From Bacteroidota bacterium (lineage in GTDB: Bacteria > Bacteroidota > Rhodothermia > Rhodothermales > JAHQVL01), in contig JBCCIM010000019.1 in assembly GCA_039111535.1 (NCBI GenBank), positions 1 through 51,586 on the forward strand: a stretch of DNA of 51,586 nt. Reading direction: 5' to 3'. The notes beneath the pieces were generated by a model. That model was not told where the DNA came from, made no database searches, and saw only the letters and a list, made by a program, of their open reading frames with translations. Below are positions 41,997-51,585 of the stretch, in pieces (the first letter of the stretch is position 1; the number at the start of each line of letters is the position of its first letter). The position numbers were made by a program, and so were the translations under genes.

Positions 41997-42436
41997 GGTA
42001 TAAATGCAGATTTCGTGGCTGGGAGTTCAAGAAATGTCCTAGGCTATTTTGCCTTCAATCAACACTACTGCTGAAAGTTCACCCGGTGTTGTCGATTTTT
42101 TCTGATTTGGCAAAAAATCACACAGGTAGTTTTGCCGATGTAACAACCGTAAAGGATATACGCTCAAGCAGTCTATGGAAAAAACGAGAAACAGCACATA
42201 CTTTTACAGATACCATGTGCGAGGACGTCCACCAAATGCGTGACGATGTGCGGAGGGGCTTTTATCGAGCCGTATTCCTGAATGAAGTGCAGGATGGGAT
42301 GTGCAATTGGCGATAAAAGTGTGCTTTTATTTGGTGGTGCCCATTTGGGGGCAAGCAATAACATGAACGGCCACTAGCCCCAAGGCAACTTAACAAGCAA
42401 TAAAGCGCTACTTAGCTTGCATCAATATCCTATCAA
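41997..42436. other. gene-free stretch with an AT-rich hairpin
   Basis: No convincing gene is seen. A hairpin ATAAAAG-TGTG-CTTTTAT lies at 42313-42330, and CTTTTATCG (42259-42267) pairs with CGATAAAAG (42311-42319). The stretch lies upstream of the acetyltransferase start and downstream of the small membrane protein gene. Confidence 0.4.
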
Positions 42437-42646
42437 CTAAGAAGCTTCGTTTCCCTTTTTGCAACAGCCACCATTTTTACCGAAGAACAACCAGAACCCG
42501 ACGGCTAACAAAATCCAGGGCAGCGCACCGCCAAAATGAACAAATCTGTGAAACCCACCAAAGCTGGGTGCCCCTGTGATTTGAATAACGGCCAAAAACA
42601 AAACGCCCAGGCCGGCGAGCATGATAAGTTTGGATCGGTCTTGCAT
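42437..42646 (-). CDS. small two-helix membrane protein, unknown function
   Basis: A 69-aa protein with two hydrophobic helices (about 6-25 and 40-56): KLIMLAGLGVLFLAVIQITG and GGALPWILLAVGFWLFFG. The C-terminus ends with a cysteine pair in a basic tail, KNGGCCKKGNEAS. An AGGAGAGA ribosome site is 11 nt or so before the ATG. No family recognised; small inner-membrane proteins of this kind often modulate other membrane proteins. It is alone on its strand. Confidence 0.65.
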   Translation of the reverse strand: MQDRSKLIMLAGLGVLFLAVIQITGAPSFGGFHRFVHFGGALPWILLAVGFWLFFGKNGGCCKKGNEAS

Positions 42647-42858
42647 CGGTTTTCTCTCTCCTAAAAGCAGTCAATAATCCACGCTACGACTGCATGCACA
42701 GGAAGTTACAACTGTTCACTGCTATGCACCGGGGCCGTAACCTGCATCCTGCATCGGATGCCAAAAAATCGGCAAGCCTTGCCGCCCTGCTTCAGCCACC
42801 AGGATAGCAAACCGTGATTTTCCCTTTTTTTTAACGACTACAGCATCAGGAATGGAGT

Positions 42859-43782
42859 TTGAACCTTCCAGATCCAGACACCCATACCTGCAGGTGCATG
42901 CCGCGCTGCTTCGGTGTTCTTTATCGTATCTCATTCATCAGGAACCGGGTGACGCACATGCTGCTTGCTCCAGTGATTCCGGTTGTTGTCCTTTTGATTG
43001 TGGGGCTTTTCTGCATCGAAGCCTATCTTGCCTTTCTGACCGTTGTGCTATTGCAGCCCAACCTGGTCTTGCCGTCTCAACCAGCACCGCTGCAAGCAGA
43101 CCGCAAAGGTACTGCCTGGCTGGACAACGTAAATCACGAAATCAGAACGCCGCTTGCCGGCATTCTGGCTACCGCACAAATCTTGCACGATGAAGTTGGC
43201 CCGCAACATCAAGAGTTAACAGAACTCCTGATGGAAAGCGGTCAGCGAATGAACAATGCAATTTGTGACGTCATTGATCTGGTCGCACTCACCGAACCCT
43301 CGTATAAACCAGACCAAATACCCGTCCGGATCAATCAAGAACTCCCTGCTCTCATCGACCGCTATAGCGCAGCGGCAATGGCCCGTGGCATCTCGATTGA
43401 ATTTGACCCGATGCAGAAAGATTATGCGGTAAAAAGTGACCCAGCATTGCTCAGAAAAGTATTTGAGCATTTGTTACAAAACGCCATCCAGTTCACAGAT
43501 GCCGGCGCAATCAAACTCGCCGTCAAAAAAGATGGCGAATGGCTACACGTCGAAATTAAAGACGCCAGTCCAGTAATGGCTAAAAATTTGCTTTACAGAC
43601 AGCATAACCCATCATTACTGCCAGAATCAAAACAAACACCTACAGCCGTAGCGGACGGACTTGGGCTGGCTTTAACAAAGCGTATGATCAACATCTCAGG
43701 AGGGAGAATTTCCGTATCCCACCAGGCCGGCAACAGCAATACCCTGACCGTCTCATATCCCGTTGCCGAAGAATCCGCTTAG
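42859..43782 (+). CDS. membrane histidine-kinase-like protein with degenerate G1 box
   Basis: A 307-aa protein if the TTG at 42859 is used (AGGA seven bases upstream); an in-frame ATG at 42958, just before the membrane helix, is also plausible. One transmembrane segment (about 34-65) is followed directly by a HisKA domain with the H-box WLDNVNHEIRTPLAGILA and an HATPase domain with N-box EHLLQNAIQFT. The G1 box normally reads DxGxG but here is KDASPVM, with both glycines lost, while G2 (GLGLALTKRM) is kept. ATP binding may be impaired. No sensory domain of normal size and no response regulator is adjacent, so it is an orphan and may be a pseudokinase. Confidence 0.82.
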   Translation: MNLPDPDTHTCRCMPRCFGVLYRISFIRNRVTHMLLAPVIPVVVLLIVGLFCIEAYLAFLTVVLLQPNLVLPSQPAPLQADRKGTAWLDNVNHEIRTPLAGILATAQILHDEVGPQHQELTELLMESGQRMNNAICDVIDLVALTEPSYKPDQIPVRINQELPALIDRYSAAAMARGISIEFDPMQKDYAVKSDPALLRKVFEHLLQNAIQFTDAGAIKLAVKKDGEWLHVEIKDASPVMAKNLLYRQHNPSLLPESKQTPTAVADGLGLALTKRMINISGGRISVSHQAGNSNTLTVSYPVAEESA

Positions 43783-44104
43783 GCGAGGAAACGCATGACC
43801 GTTCCATGCGTGCAAGGGATACTGATTTACCAGCATTTCATGAAGGGTCACAGCGGTTCTCCCTGCTCGTCAGGCCGAATTGCCCAGGAATGAATGACGC
43901 ATTCAAAACAGCCGTGTGCATCCTTTTCCATATCATGAAAAGCGCCTCAGTTGCTTGATCTAAAGGAGTACGATGGATATAATTGACCCATGCATGGAGT
44001 TGTCTGGCGGCCGACAATATCCACAAGTCCATTCTTTACAAGCATTTACGTCTATTTCCGAACCCAATACCCACCGTAAGTCTTCCAGGTAGTAGCTTTT
44101 TAAC
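43783..44104. other. leader region of the TPR kinase
   Basis: This 322-nt stretch holds a hairpin, ACGCATG-accgttc-CATGCGT (43791-43811), just after the sensor-kinase gene, and a candidate small ORF at 43973-44092 listed separately. No other coding or structural feature is apparent. Confidence 0.5.
43973..44092 (+). CDS. possible 39-codon leader ORF upstream of the TPR kinase
   Basis: ATG at 43973 has a strong ribosome site AAAGGAG four bases upstream (43963-43969). The ORF encodes 39 residues starting MDIIDPCMELSGGRQYPQ and ending HRKSSR, then stops 12 nt before the kinase ATG. No hydrophobic or family signal is seen. It could be a translated leader that controls the kinase, or a chance frame. 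Ribosome site strength is the main evidence. Confidence 0.35.
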   Translation: MDIIDPCMELSGGRQYPQVHSLQAFTSISEPNTHRKSSR

Positions 44105-46732
44105 ATGGAGACCGCGCGATCACATGGTTCATCCAGAGTATTGACCGAAGCTGAAGCTGAACGGTCAGGAGTGGCCTATGCCATTGAAAATGCGTGGGCC
44201 AATACGCCTGTTGATGACTCTGGCTATCAGTCCATTCACCTTTCCCAAATGGGAAAAGAGCGCCTCAAAGCTAAACCTGAGCGCTATAAAATTGGTGATG
44301 TGATTGGGGGCAGATACGCCGTACTGGACATCCACAGAGGCTCCATGGGGGTCATCTACGCAACCTACGACCGCGTAGAAAAGCTGCCGCGCGCGCTTAA
44401 AACACTGCAGCAACGCTTTGCGCACATTAAAGAAATGCAGCAGATGTTCATCGAAGAAGCCTCTGTTTGGGTGCGCATCGAAAAACATCCCTTTATTGTT
44501 CGCGCTTATCTGGTAGATATTTTTGAAGGTCAACCTTTTGTAATTACCGAGTATATCCGCGGTAAAGAAGGTGTTGGCAACGATTTACGCGCCTGGCTGG
44601 GCAAACCAGAGCTAACCCTCGATGTAACCATGGAATTGGCCTTGCAGATGGCGCAAGCCCTGCAGCATGCCACCCGTAAAGTCTCTGGACTTGTACACCG
44701 CGACCTAAAGCCTGGCAACGTGCTCGTTGACGACCGCCGGCGGGCGCTGGTAGCAGACTTCGGTCTGGTTTACGCCAACGACTCGCGGAGCGGTACGCCG
44801 GCCTACATGGCACCAGAGCAATGGATGCGAAAAGAAGTTACGATGCAAACCGACATCTACGCTTACGGCTGCATCTTGTATGAAATGATCACAGGCCATC
44901 GCCTGTTCAAGGCACAAACGATCAACGATTGGCAAAACGTCCACCTCAACCAGGAGCCCGTGCTCCCCTCTTTGCTCAACACCAATGTTGATGAGGGACT
45001 CGAGCGCTTTGTACTCAGATGCCTCGCAAAAGACAAAGGTGAGCGACCATCGGGTTGGGAAGAGGTTGTAGACGAGTGTACCAACTGGTACCGCCATCTT
45101 ACGGGCCTAAATCCAAAACTCGACTTCAGTACATACGACCTCAAAGGGGGCGAACTTGTGAACGCAAGTTATTCGCTTACCCAATTGGGCAAATATCAGG
45201 AAGTACTTGAAGTGTGCGACCGGGCCCTGCTGCTGAATGCCAACAACACCACTGCCCTCTACAACAAAGGCATTGCGCTTGGCAAAATTGGCAGATACGA
45301 GCAAGCTGTAGCAGCATACGAACGCATCCTGGCGCTCGACCCCAGTGATGCCGGCGCCCTGTACCATAAAGGCAACGCGCTGATGGCACTTGGTCGATAT
45401 GACCAGGCCGTGATTGCCTACGCAGATACCCTTGCAGTGAATAAGGAAGACGCGGCCGTTTGGTATAACAAAGCCCTTGCGTTAAACCACCTTGGGCAGC
45501 ACCAACAAGCCCTCGATGCGTGCCTGCATTCGTTGCGCATCGACCCTGAAAATGCCGCAGCCTGGCAGAACAAAGGCAACGCGCTGATTGCGCTGGAAAA
45601 ATACGACGAGGCCGTTGAAGCCTACCAAAATGCCATTGCCCTCGACAGCGCTGACCTCGACTCCTGGTACAACCTTGGCAATGCCCTCATGACCACAGGC
45701 CGGCATGATGCAGCTGTGGAGGCCTATGACAATGTCTTAAACGTAGCCCCCAATGATCCGGGAGCCTGGAATAACAAAGGCATCGCGCTAAAGCATCTGG
45801 GCCGGCATGAAGAAGCCGTAGCAGCATACAACCGGGCACTTGATCTCGACCCGTCGGATGCCGGCGCGTGGAACAACAAAGGCAACGCCCTCCTGCAACT
45901 TGGTAAAACCGACAAAGCGATGACCGCCTTTGTCCGCGCCCTCGTGCTAAACCCGGAAGATGCCGGTGCCTGGTACAACAAAGGCATTGCGCTCGCGCAG
46001 GTACACCGCTATGCGCAAGCACTCGAAGCATACAACCGGGCACTTGCCATCAATGCCGGCACAGCCCAGGTATGGTACCACAAAGGAATTGCACTCATCA
46101 AAACCGGCCAATACGAAGAAGCCATTAAAGCCAACGATCGCGCCATTAAACTGGATGCCCTTTCGGTGGACGCATGGTACAACAACGGCATTGCCCTCAA
46201 CCACCTGCGTCGATACAAAGACGCGGTGACCGCTTACAACAGGGCGTTGTCGCTCGACCCCAAATATGCAGATGCCTGGTACAACAAAGGCAATGCGCTG
46301 ACCAATCTTGGCCTCCTCCAGGATGCGCTGGAAGCATATACCAATGCGCTGGAACTGAACAACGAAGACATCGAAGCAGCCTACAACAAAGCCATTACCC
46401 ACGGCAAACTTAACCAGTTTGAAGAAGCCAACCGGGCGTATGACATTGTGCTAAACTACAATGACCGAGACGTAGACGCGTGGCTCAACAAAGGGATTGC
46501 GCTTGACAGCCTGCATCGCTACTCGGAAGCCTTCGTTGCTTATGAACACGTATTAAACTTGAAAGACGACCATCCGGTAGCCTGGAGTAAAAAGAGTGGT
46601 ATTCTGATCAAGCTGAAGCGGTTCAGAGAAGCTGTGCAGGCCAGCGACCGGGCGCTTGCGATCAATGCGCACGAGCCAGAAGCCCTGCGTAACAAAGCTA
46701 TTGCGCTGAATTATCTCAGGCGCTACTCCTGA
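44105..46732 (+). CDS. cytoplasmic Ser/Thr protein kinase fused to about 15 TPRs
   Basis: An 875-aa protein. A ~60-residue N-terminal lead is followed by a Hanks kinase (about 61-345): glycine loop HRGSMGVIYATYD, ATP lysine K99 (PRALKTL), catalytic loop HRDLKPGNV (198-206), DFG 218-220 and APE 236-238. The activation segment is short. From about 353 to the end lie 15 tandem 34-residue TPRs plus a half repeat, with consensus AWYNKGIALxxLGRYxxAVxAY and high sequence identity between units. No transmembrane segment is seen, so it is cytoplasmic, unlike the PEGA kinase. The TPR array should recruit protein substrates. The near-identical repeats suggest recent expansion by recombination. Substrates unknown. 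Confidence 0.92.
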   Translation: METARSHGSSRVLTEAEAERSGVAYAIENAWANTPVDDSGYQSIHLSQMGKERLKAKPERYKIGDVIGGRYAVLDIHRGSMGVIYATYDRVEKLPRALKTLQQRFAHIKEMQQMFIEEASVWVRIEKHPFIVRAYLVDIFEGQPFVITEYIRGKEGVGNDLRAWLGKPELTLDVTMELALQMAQALQHATRKVSGLVHRDLKPGNVLVDDRRRALVADFGLVYANDSRSGTPAYMAPEQWMRKEVTMQTDIYAYGCILYEMITGHRLFKAQTINDWQNVHLNQEPVLPSLLNTNVDEGLERFVLRCLAKDKGERPSGWEEVVDECTNWYRHLTGLNPKLDFSTYDLKGGELVNASYSLTQLGKYQEVLEVCDRALLLNANNTTALYNKGIALGKIGRYEQAVAAYERILALDPSDAGALYHKGNALMALGRYDQAVIAYADTLAVNKEDAAVWYNKALALNHLGQHQQALDACLHSLRIDPENAAAWQNKGNALIALEKYDEAVEAYQNAIALDSADLDSWYNLGNALMTTGRHDAAVEAYDNVLNVAPNDPGAWNNKGIALKHLGRHEEAVAAYNRALDLDPSDAGAWNNKGNALLQLGKTDKAMTAFVRALVLNPEDAGAWYNKGIALAQVHRYAQALEAYNRALAINAGTAQVWYHKGIALIKTGQYEEAIKANDRAIKLDALSVDAWYNNGIALNHLRRYKDAVTAYNRALSLDPKYADAWYNKGNALTNLGLLQDALEAYTNALELNNEDIEAAYNKAITHGKLNQFEEANRAYDIVLNYNDRDVDAWLNKGIALDSLHRYSEAFVAYEHVLNLKDDHPVAWSKKSGILIKLKRFREAVQASDRALAINAHEPEALRNKAIALNYLRRYS

Positions 46733-46863
46733 TCTGGCATCCGCTACTGGATTCCAGTTAACGTTGCATACCGGGTCGTAGCACATTGGACATTCCCACC
46801 TCCTTGTTCGATATTCAACCGTACCCAAAATCGAACAACGCTGAAACAAACCCCAAAAACGCG

Positions 46864-47874
46864 ATGCCGCTTTCCTGCCGCTCGTTGTACCCTGCTGTGC
46901 AAACAAGCTTACTGATATGCTTGCTGCTGCTGGCTACCGGATGCAAACCCACTGACAACAAACCAGAAAATTATCCACAGCGTCCGATCAGCTTTTTTGT
47001 CCCCTGGAATCCCGGAGGCGGCACCGATACCGTTTCAAGGGCGCTTGCGGTTGCATTGCAAAAACATCTAGACACCTCGGTAAATGTTATAAACCGAACG
47101 GGCGGCGGCGGCGTTGTCGGCCACCTTGCCTTGTCTCAGGCAAGATCCGATGGCTACACCATTGGCGCTGTTACGGGTGAAATAACGATGATGCACTGGC
47201 AAGGCCTGACAGATTTGACCGTGAACAACTACACCCCGATTGCGCTGTTGATGAATAACCCGGCAGCCCTCACGGTACGCGCTGATGCCCCCTGGCAAAC
47301 CCTCGATGATTTGCTAGGCGCGCTACGTACTGACCCCGGGACGCTACTGGCTTCGGGCACCTCGCGCGGAGGTATTTGGGATCTGGCACGTATTGGTTTT
47401 TTAAATGAAGCCGGCCTGGAAGCCTCAGCAATGCCGTGGGTACCGAGCCAGGGCGCGGCCCCTGCCTTGCAGGAATTGCTTGCGGGCGGCGTGCAGGTTG
47501 TTACAGTGGCCCTTGCAGAAGCAGAAGCCCTCTACCGGGCTGGTGAAGTTAAAGTTTTAGGCGTGATGGCCGATGACAGACTCGCTGCTTTCCCTGAAAT
47601 CCCTACCCTCAAAGAACAAGGCATCAACTGGCAAATTGGGGGCTGGGTATCACTGGGCGCACCAGCTGACCTGCCAGACGCCGTTAAAGCAAAACTTGTA
47701 GCTGCTACGCGCGCAGCAGTCTCGGATTCGGTCTACGCCGCCCCGCTAGAACGCGCCGGCTTCAACCTGACGTTCATAGACGGCGACGCCTTTGACAATT
47801 TCCTCACCGAGCAAGACGAAATCAGCGGCAGACTACTCGAAATGGCAGGTATGTCGAAAAAACAAGGAAATTGA
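46864..47874 (+). CDS. tctC: tripartite tricarboxylate transporter substrate-binding protein (TctC/Bug family)
   Basis: About 336 aa from the ATG before PLSCRSLYPAVQ; in-frame residues upstream look non-coding. A lipobox (LLATGC, about 24-29) makes it a lipoprotein, as expected for a periplasmic binding protein of this transport class in some bacteria. The start of the mature domain, RPISFFVPWNPGGGTDTVSR, is the classic TctC/Bug signature, followed by GHLALSQARSDGYTIG and EQGINWQIGGWVSLGAPADL. It binds a carboxylate (citrate or a related organic acid) for the TctA/TctB membrane pair encoded just downstream. The precise ligand is not predictable. Confidence 0.9.
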   Translation: MPLSCRSLYPAVQTSLLICLLLLATGCKPTDNKPENYPQRPISFFVPWNPGGGTDTVSRALAVALQKHLDTSVNVINRTGGGGVVGHLALSQARSDGYTIGAVTGEITMMHWQGLTDLTVNNYTPIALLMNNPAALTVRADAPWQTLDDLLGALRTDPGTLLASGTSRGGIWDLARIGFLNEAGLEASAMPWVPSQGAAPALQELLAGGVQVVTVALAEAEALYRAGEVKVLGVMADDRLAAFPEIPTLKEQGINWQIGGWVSLGAPADLPDAVKAKLVAATRAAVSDSVYAAPLERAGFNLTFIDGDAFDNFLTEQDEISGRLLEMAGMSKKQGN

Positions 47875-47957
47875 GTAAAGCCCTTAGCAACAGCGCTGAT
47901 TCGAGATGCTCATGATCCTGTAGTTGTTGTCCTCCTCGCCTGACACAGACACCACCC

Positions 47958-48407
47958 ATGCAACGACGCGCCATACATAGAGATGCTTTTTCGGGCGTGT
48001 TGCTCATCAGCCTGAGCCTGTGGGTTTTGTGGTACAGTAGAGGGTTTCCACAACTCGACAATGGCTATCCCGGCCCCTCCCTTTTTCCAGTGCTTATCGC
48101 CGGTTCAATCGGGCTTGCCGGGCTCTGGCTTGCCTATCGTGGCTTGCGTCAATCGGGGACTCCACGTAAACCCCGCACAGCAAAAAGCGTCCTTTCTGGC
48201 CTCGCCCGACTTCTTACCGGCATTGCCCTTGCAGCACTGTACCCTGTGTTGATAAACTACACACACTTTATCCCCGTGATGGCATTCCTCATTCTCTTTG
48301 TTGCGCTCATGCTAAAGCATACGGCATGGCATGCAATGCTGATGGCCATCTTAAGTGCTAGCCTGATTTACGGACTGTTTACGCAGCTTTTGAATGTGCC
48401 TTTGTAA
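47958..48407 (+). CDS. tctB: tripartite tricarboxylate transporter small membrane subunit (TctB)
   Basis: A 149-aa protein with four hydrophobic helices. Seen: AFSGVLLISLSLWVLWYS and the TctB-type YPGPSLFPVLIAGSIGLAGL near the N-terminus, then a basic loop (RQSGTPRKPRTAKS) and two C-terminal helices. It forms the small subunit of the sodium- or proton-driven TTT transporter. It lies 83 nt after the binding-protein gene and 80 nt before TctA, the standard gene order. Sequence conservation in TctB is low, so context is decisive. Confidence 0.85.
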   Translation: MQRRAIHRDAFSGVLLISLSLWVLWYSRGFPQLDNGYPGPSLFPVLIAGSIGLAGLWLAYRGLRQSGTPRKPRTAKSVLSGLARLLTGIALAALYPVLINYTHFIPVMAFLILFVALMLKHTAWHAMLMAILSASLIYGLFTQLLNVPL

Positions 48408-48487
48408 GCCCGTCTTCTAAACACAAATAACCGCTGTTTGCCCTATATTGGTGCGCTGAACGTACCACCTAGTTTGCGGTTATAACA

Positions 48488-49945
48488 ATGTCCATATTCT
48501 CCTGGGAAGGCCTGCTTGCCCTTGTGCTTGGAGGCCTGTATGGATCGTTGTTTGGTGCAATTCCCGGTCTGACAGCGACGCTTGCTGTAGCCCTGTTTAT
48601 CCCAATCGCCTTTTTCCTTGAGCCGGCTGTTGCGTTACCTGCCATCATCGCCATTTCCTCCGTTGCCATTTATGCCGGAGATGTGGGATCTGCGATTGCA
48701 CGAATTCCTGGCACACCAGCCAGTGCAGCCTACGCAGATGAACTCCATGGCCTCACTAAATCAAGGGGACCGTTTTATGGCCTCGGCATTAGTGCACTCG
48801 GATCAGCAACAGGTGGCATCATTGGCACCCTCTTGCTAATTTTCAGTGCAACGGCCCTCGCACGGCTTGCAGCCCAGTTTTCATCCTTTGAGTATTTCTG
48901 GATTGCTGTACTCGGATTAACAGCCGGCATTTTCGCCTCTGGACGAGCGCCTGTCAAGGGGTTTGTCTCACTCGCCATTGGCCTCCTCTTTGCCACCGTT
49001 GGCATCGACCCGACGCTTGGCTTCCCCCGCTTTCATTTTGAAAACCCAAACCTGTTGAGCGGGCTGAATTACATCGTAGCCATGATTGGGTTATTTGGAT
49101 TCTCGGAAGTCCTCGAACACCTGTACAAAGGAAGCCGCAAGACCAACGCTGTTGCGATTACGGATAGCAAAGATTCGGGGGCCAGGCTTTTTTTTATACA
49201 ACCCCTCAAGCTAATCATTCAGGAAAAGTGGGCGGTGGTCCGATCGTCACTGCTTGGGGTAATGGTAGGATTTCTGCCTGGCGCCGGCGCTGACATTGGA
49301 TCTTGGGTAGCAACCAGCGTTCAGAAAATGCAGGATGAAGAGCCGGATAAAGTTGTGCTTTCAGGCACAACCAGCAACAATGCAGCCGTGGCAAGCGCAT
49401 GGATCCCTGCGCTTTCACTTGGCCTCCCGGGTGATACGGTAACGGCCATTGTGCTCGGTGTTTTCCTGATGAAAGGCATTACACCTGGCCCAATGCTTTT
49501 TGAGCAAAGTCCTGAGCTTGTCTACGCGTTATTTGCGACATTTCTGATTGCCAACCTCGTACTGCTCCCCTTTTACGGTTACCTTACCGCACGGATTGCC
49601 GCACGCGTAATCAGGGCTCCGCTCACCCTGATTGTGAGTGTGATAGCCGGCCTCTGCGTTGTCGGCGCCTACGCCATCAACAACAACCCGTTCGACGTTT
49701 GGGTTATGGCTGGCATGGGACTGGTAGCTTTCATCCTCCGACGCGGTGGATTCCCGCTGGCGCAGGTTGTTTTAGGGATGGTATTGGGGCCAATTCTGGA
49801 GCAAAACTTTATGGTCAGCGCCATTAAGTCGAGATGGAACTGGTCCAGTTTTTTTGAACGTCCGATTGCGCTTGTGCTGATGGTACTCACCCTGGTTATT
49901 ATCGTCGCCGGCATCCGGTTGGTGCGCGCAAAAACCAAACAGTAG
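48488..49945 (+). CDS. tctA: tripartite tricarboxylate transporter large permease (TctA)
   Basis: A 485-aa integral membrane protein with about 11-12 helices and the two TctA signatures: GGLYGSLFGAIPGLTATLAV (about 17-36) and GVMVGFLPGAGADIGSWVA (about 256), plus LSLGLPGDTVTAIVLG. It carries the substrate across the membrane with TctB. It completes a full TctC-TctB-TctA set, so this window should encode a functional organic-acid importer. No two-component regulator, which often accompanies TctCBA, is adjacent. Confidence 0.95.
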   Translation: MSIFSWEGLLALVLGGLYGSLFGAIPGLTATLAVALFIPIAFFLEPAVALPAIIAISSVAIYAGDVGSAIARIPGTPASAAYADELHGLTKSRGPFYGLGISALGSATGGIIGTLLLIFSATALARLAAQFSSFEYFWIAVLGLTAGIFASGRAPVKGFVSLAIGLLFATVGIDPTLGFPRFHFENPNLLSGLNYIVAMIGLFGFSEVLEHLYKGSRKTNAVAITDSKDSGARLFFIQPLKLIIQEKWAVVRSSLLGVMVGFLPGAGADIGSWVATSVQKMQDEEPDKVVLSGTTSNNAAVASAWIPALSLGLPGDTVTAIVLGVFLMKGITPGPMLFEQSPELVYALFATFLIANLVLLPFYGYLTARIAARVIRAPLTLIVSVIAGLCVVGAYAINNNPFDVWVMAGMGLVAFILRRGGFPLAQVVLGMVLGPILEQNFMVSAIKSRWNWSSFFERPIALVLMVLTLVIIVAGIRLVRAKTKQ

Positions 49946-50050
49946 TTGCCTGAATCGGCTAAAAAGGTCTATAGGGGACCCAATCTCGGGCCTATTTCGT
50001 ATCTTACCTATACCCACACCCCACTGGATGGTAACAGACGTCTGTATAGT

Positions 50051-50413
50051 ATGAAATCGTGTAAGATGGCATGGCTCCTTGTGTGTGTCCTGGGTTTTGC
50101 CAGTTGCGAATCCAGTGCACCCGTATTAGAAAAGACTGAAGCCCTGCCAACTGCTGAAACCCCTTCACTCGCCATGCGCTATTCCGTTTCTCAGGTATCC
50201 GAAGCCCGCACCACACACAATGTTGACCAGCGCGCCATGACCATTGAGGGCGTGCTTAGCGTCGGCGTCGCCGGCAACAGCAATGAAGACGCGTGGATCC
50301 AGATTCAATGCGCGGACAGTTCTGCCGTATCCCGCGCCCGCGCCGCTCTCGGAGATTCTCTCGCCGGCATCCCAATCCACTTCTCCCTGTCCGATTCGAT
50401 TAAGGCGCAGTAA
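50051..50413 (+). CDS. small lipoprotein, unknown function
   Basis: About 120 aa from the ATG at 50051 (KSCKMAWLLVCVLGFASC), with a lipobox FASC around residue 19. The mature part has MRYSVSQVSEARTTHN, AMTIEGVLSVGVAGN and IPIHFSLSDS, a short beta-rich domain of unknown family. It lies 105 nt after TctA on the same strand and may be cotranscribed, but a link to transport is speculative. Probably anchored in a membrane of the cell envelope. Confidence 0.65.
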   Translation: MKSCKMAWLLVCVLGFASCESSAPVLEKTEALPTAETPSLAMRYSVSQVSEARTTHNVDQRAMTIEGVLSVGVAGNSNEDAWIQIQCADSSAVSRARAALGDSLAGIPIHFSLSDSIKAQ

Positions 50414-50625
50414 ACTACACAAGATACTTCAGCTAGTTAATTTAGGAGCTGGTATTTAATATAAATCCAGTATACAGATGCGGATACATTTCGCCCGTCT
50501 GTTCATGCTTGATATAAATTAGTGGCATATTCTGTTCAAAAAACACAACCATGCCCTGTCGGCTTAATAGAATATTTTCGCCTACAAGAATAGAACCCTA
50601 CACCAAACCCCACCATCCCCTAGAT

Positions 50626-51585
50626 ATGAGCAGAACATTCAAAGAACCTGTATTGGGCCTGATAATAATAGTGATTTCTTTATACCCTACTAATACCATT
50701 GCCCAAAACACTAAGCAAAACCAACCTGATTCCATAAGTACTGAAGAGCAGATTTTGATTCTCGAAAAGCAAATCAAAGACGCCCAGGAACTGGCGACTC
50801 AATTACAAGAGTCTCTAAGCTTGGCAAATACAAAGTCAGTAAGAAATTATGAGTTGCATGCTTTTACTTGCATCGAAGTGAATGGACAAAATAGTTCAGA
50901 GTGCGGCTTACAAGACCACTGGAGACTCGAGTTCAGAACTTATGCAACAGAGCCTGTTAACTCTCAGGGTAGTTCGAATCTAAAGCATAACCCCTATGGA
51001 TACCCAATCCCTCCAAATGACAAACCAAAGTTTAAAAACAAAGGAGGCTGGGGAATATCGATTGACCAGTATGCTAACAACTCGGTACCAGACCCAGATC
51101 CAGCGATCGAAAAGTCATTCGAAGAGCTTGCAATTACATCAATTGAGACTAAACTAGATAAATTGGCCATTTATTCTACGAATAATACTATTGCACGTAC
51201 AGAATTAAATGCTAATGGTGTGGTTGCCATTCTGGCAAATTATTATCACGATCTCTCGTTCAATAATTTTATTTCCATTGGTGGTTTTCTAGGTCTTGGC
51301 TTCGCAGGCATTCATGCTGCCTAGGCAACAACAGATAAAGCAGGAGTGAAAAGGCAATTTGGGTTTCCATCTGCTCAATTTGGCATTAACGTAACTATAC
51401 CAGCCAATTCTTTGGCAGCATTGACTATTCAATACAAAACGGCTTTATTCTTCCCTGAAGATATAAATTACATAGAAACGCTTAGTACTCCAGCGGAATT
51501 CCCCGGTTTTAATCGGGTGAGTTTTTTCGCTAAAACTGACTTCAATATTGGAGCTAGGCTTAGATTAAATCAATTAGGTCGTTGA
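50626..51585 (+). pseudogene. outer-membrane beta-barrel-like protein gene split by an in-frame amber codon
   Basis: One reading frame runs from the ATG at 50626 to the stop at 51583-51585 (319 codons), interrupted only by a TAG at 51322-51324. Before it: a signal peptide (ending NTIA|QNTK), a short coiled coil (EEQILILEKQIKDAQELATQ) and beta-rich sequence (FNNFISIGGFLGLGFAGIH). After it the same frame keeps beta-barrel character (FGFPSAQFGINVTIPANSLA, FFAKTDFNIGARLRLNQLG). The parts clearly belong together. Either the gene was inactivated by a point mutation or the codon is read through. The stretch from about 50420 is AT-richer than the rest, suggesting recent transfer. No specific family recognised. 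Confidence 0.7.

Noticed and set aside
41984-42316. 110-codon plus-strand frame in the gap after the acetyltransferase start
   Set aside because: No recognisable protein pattern, no ribosome site, and composition unlike coding DNA around it.
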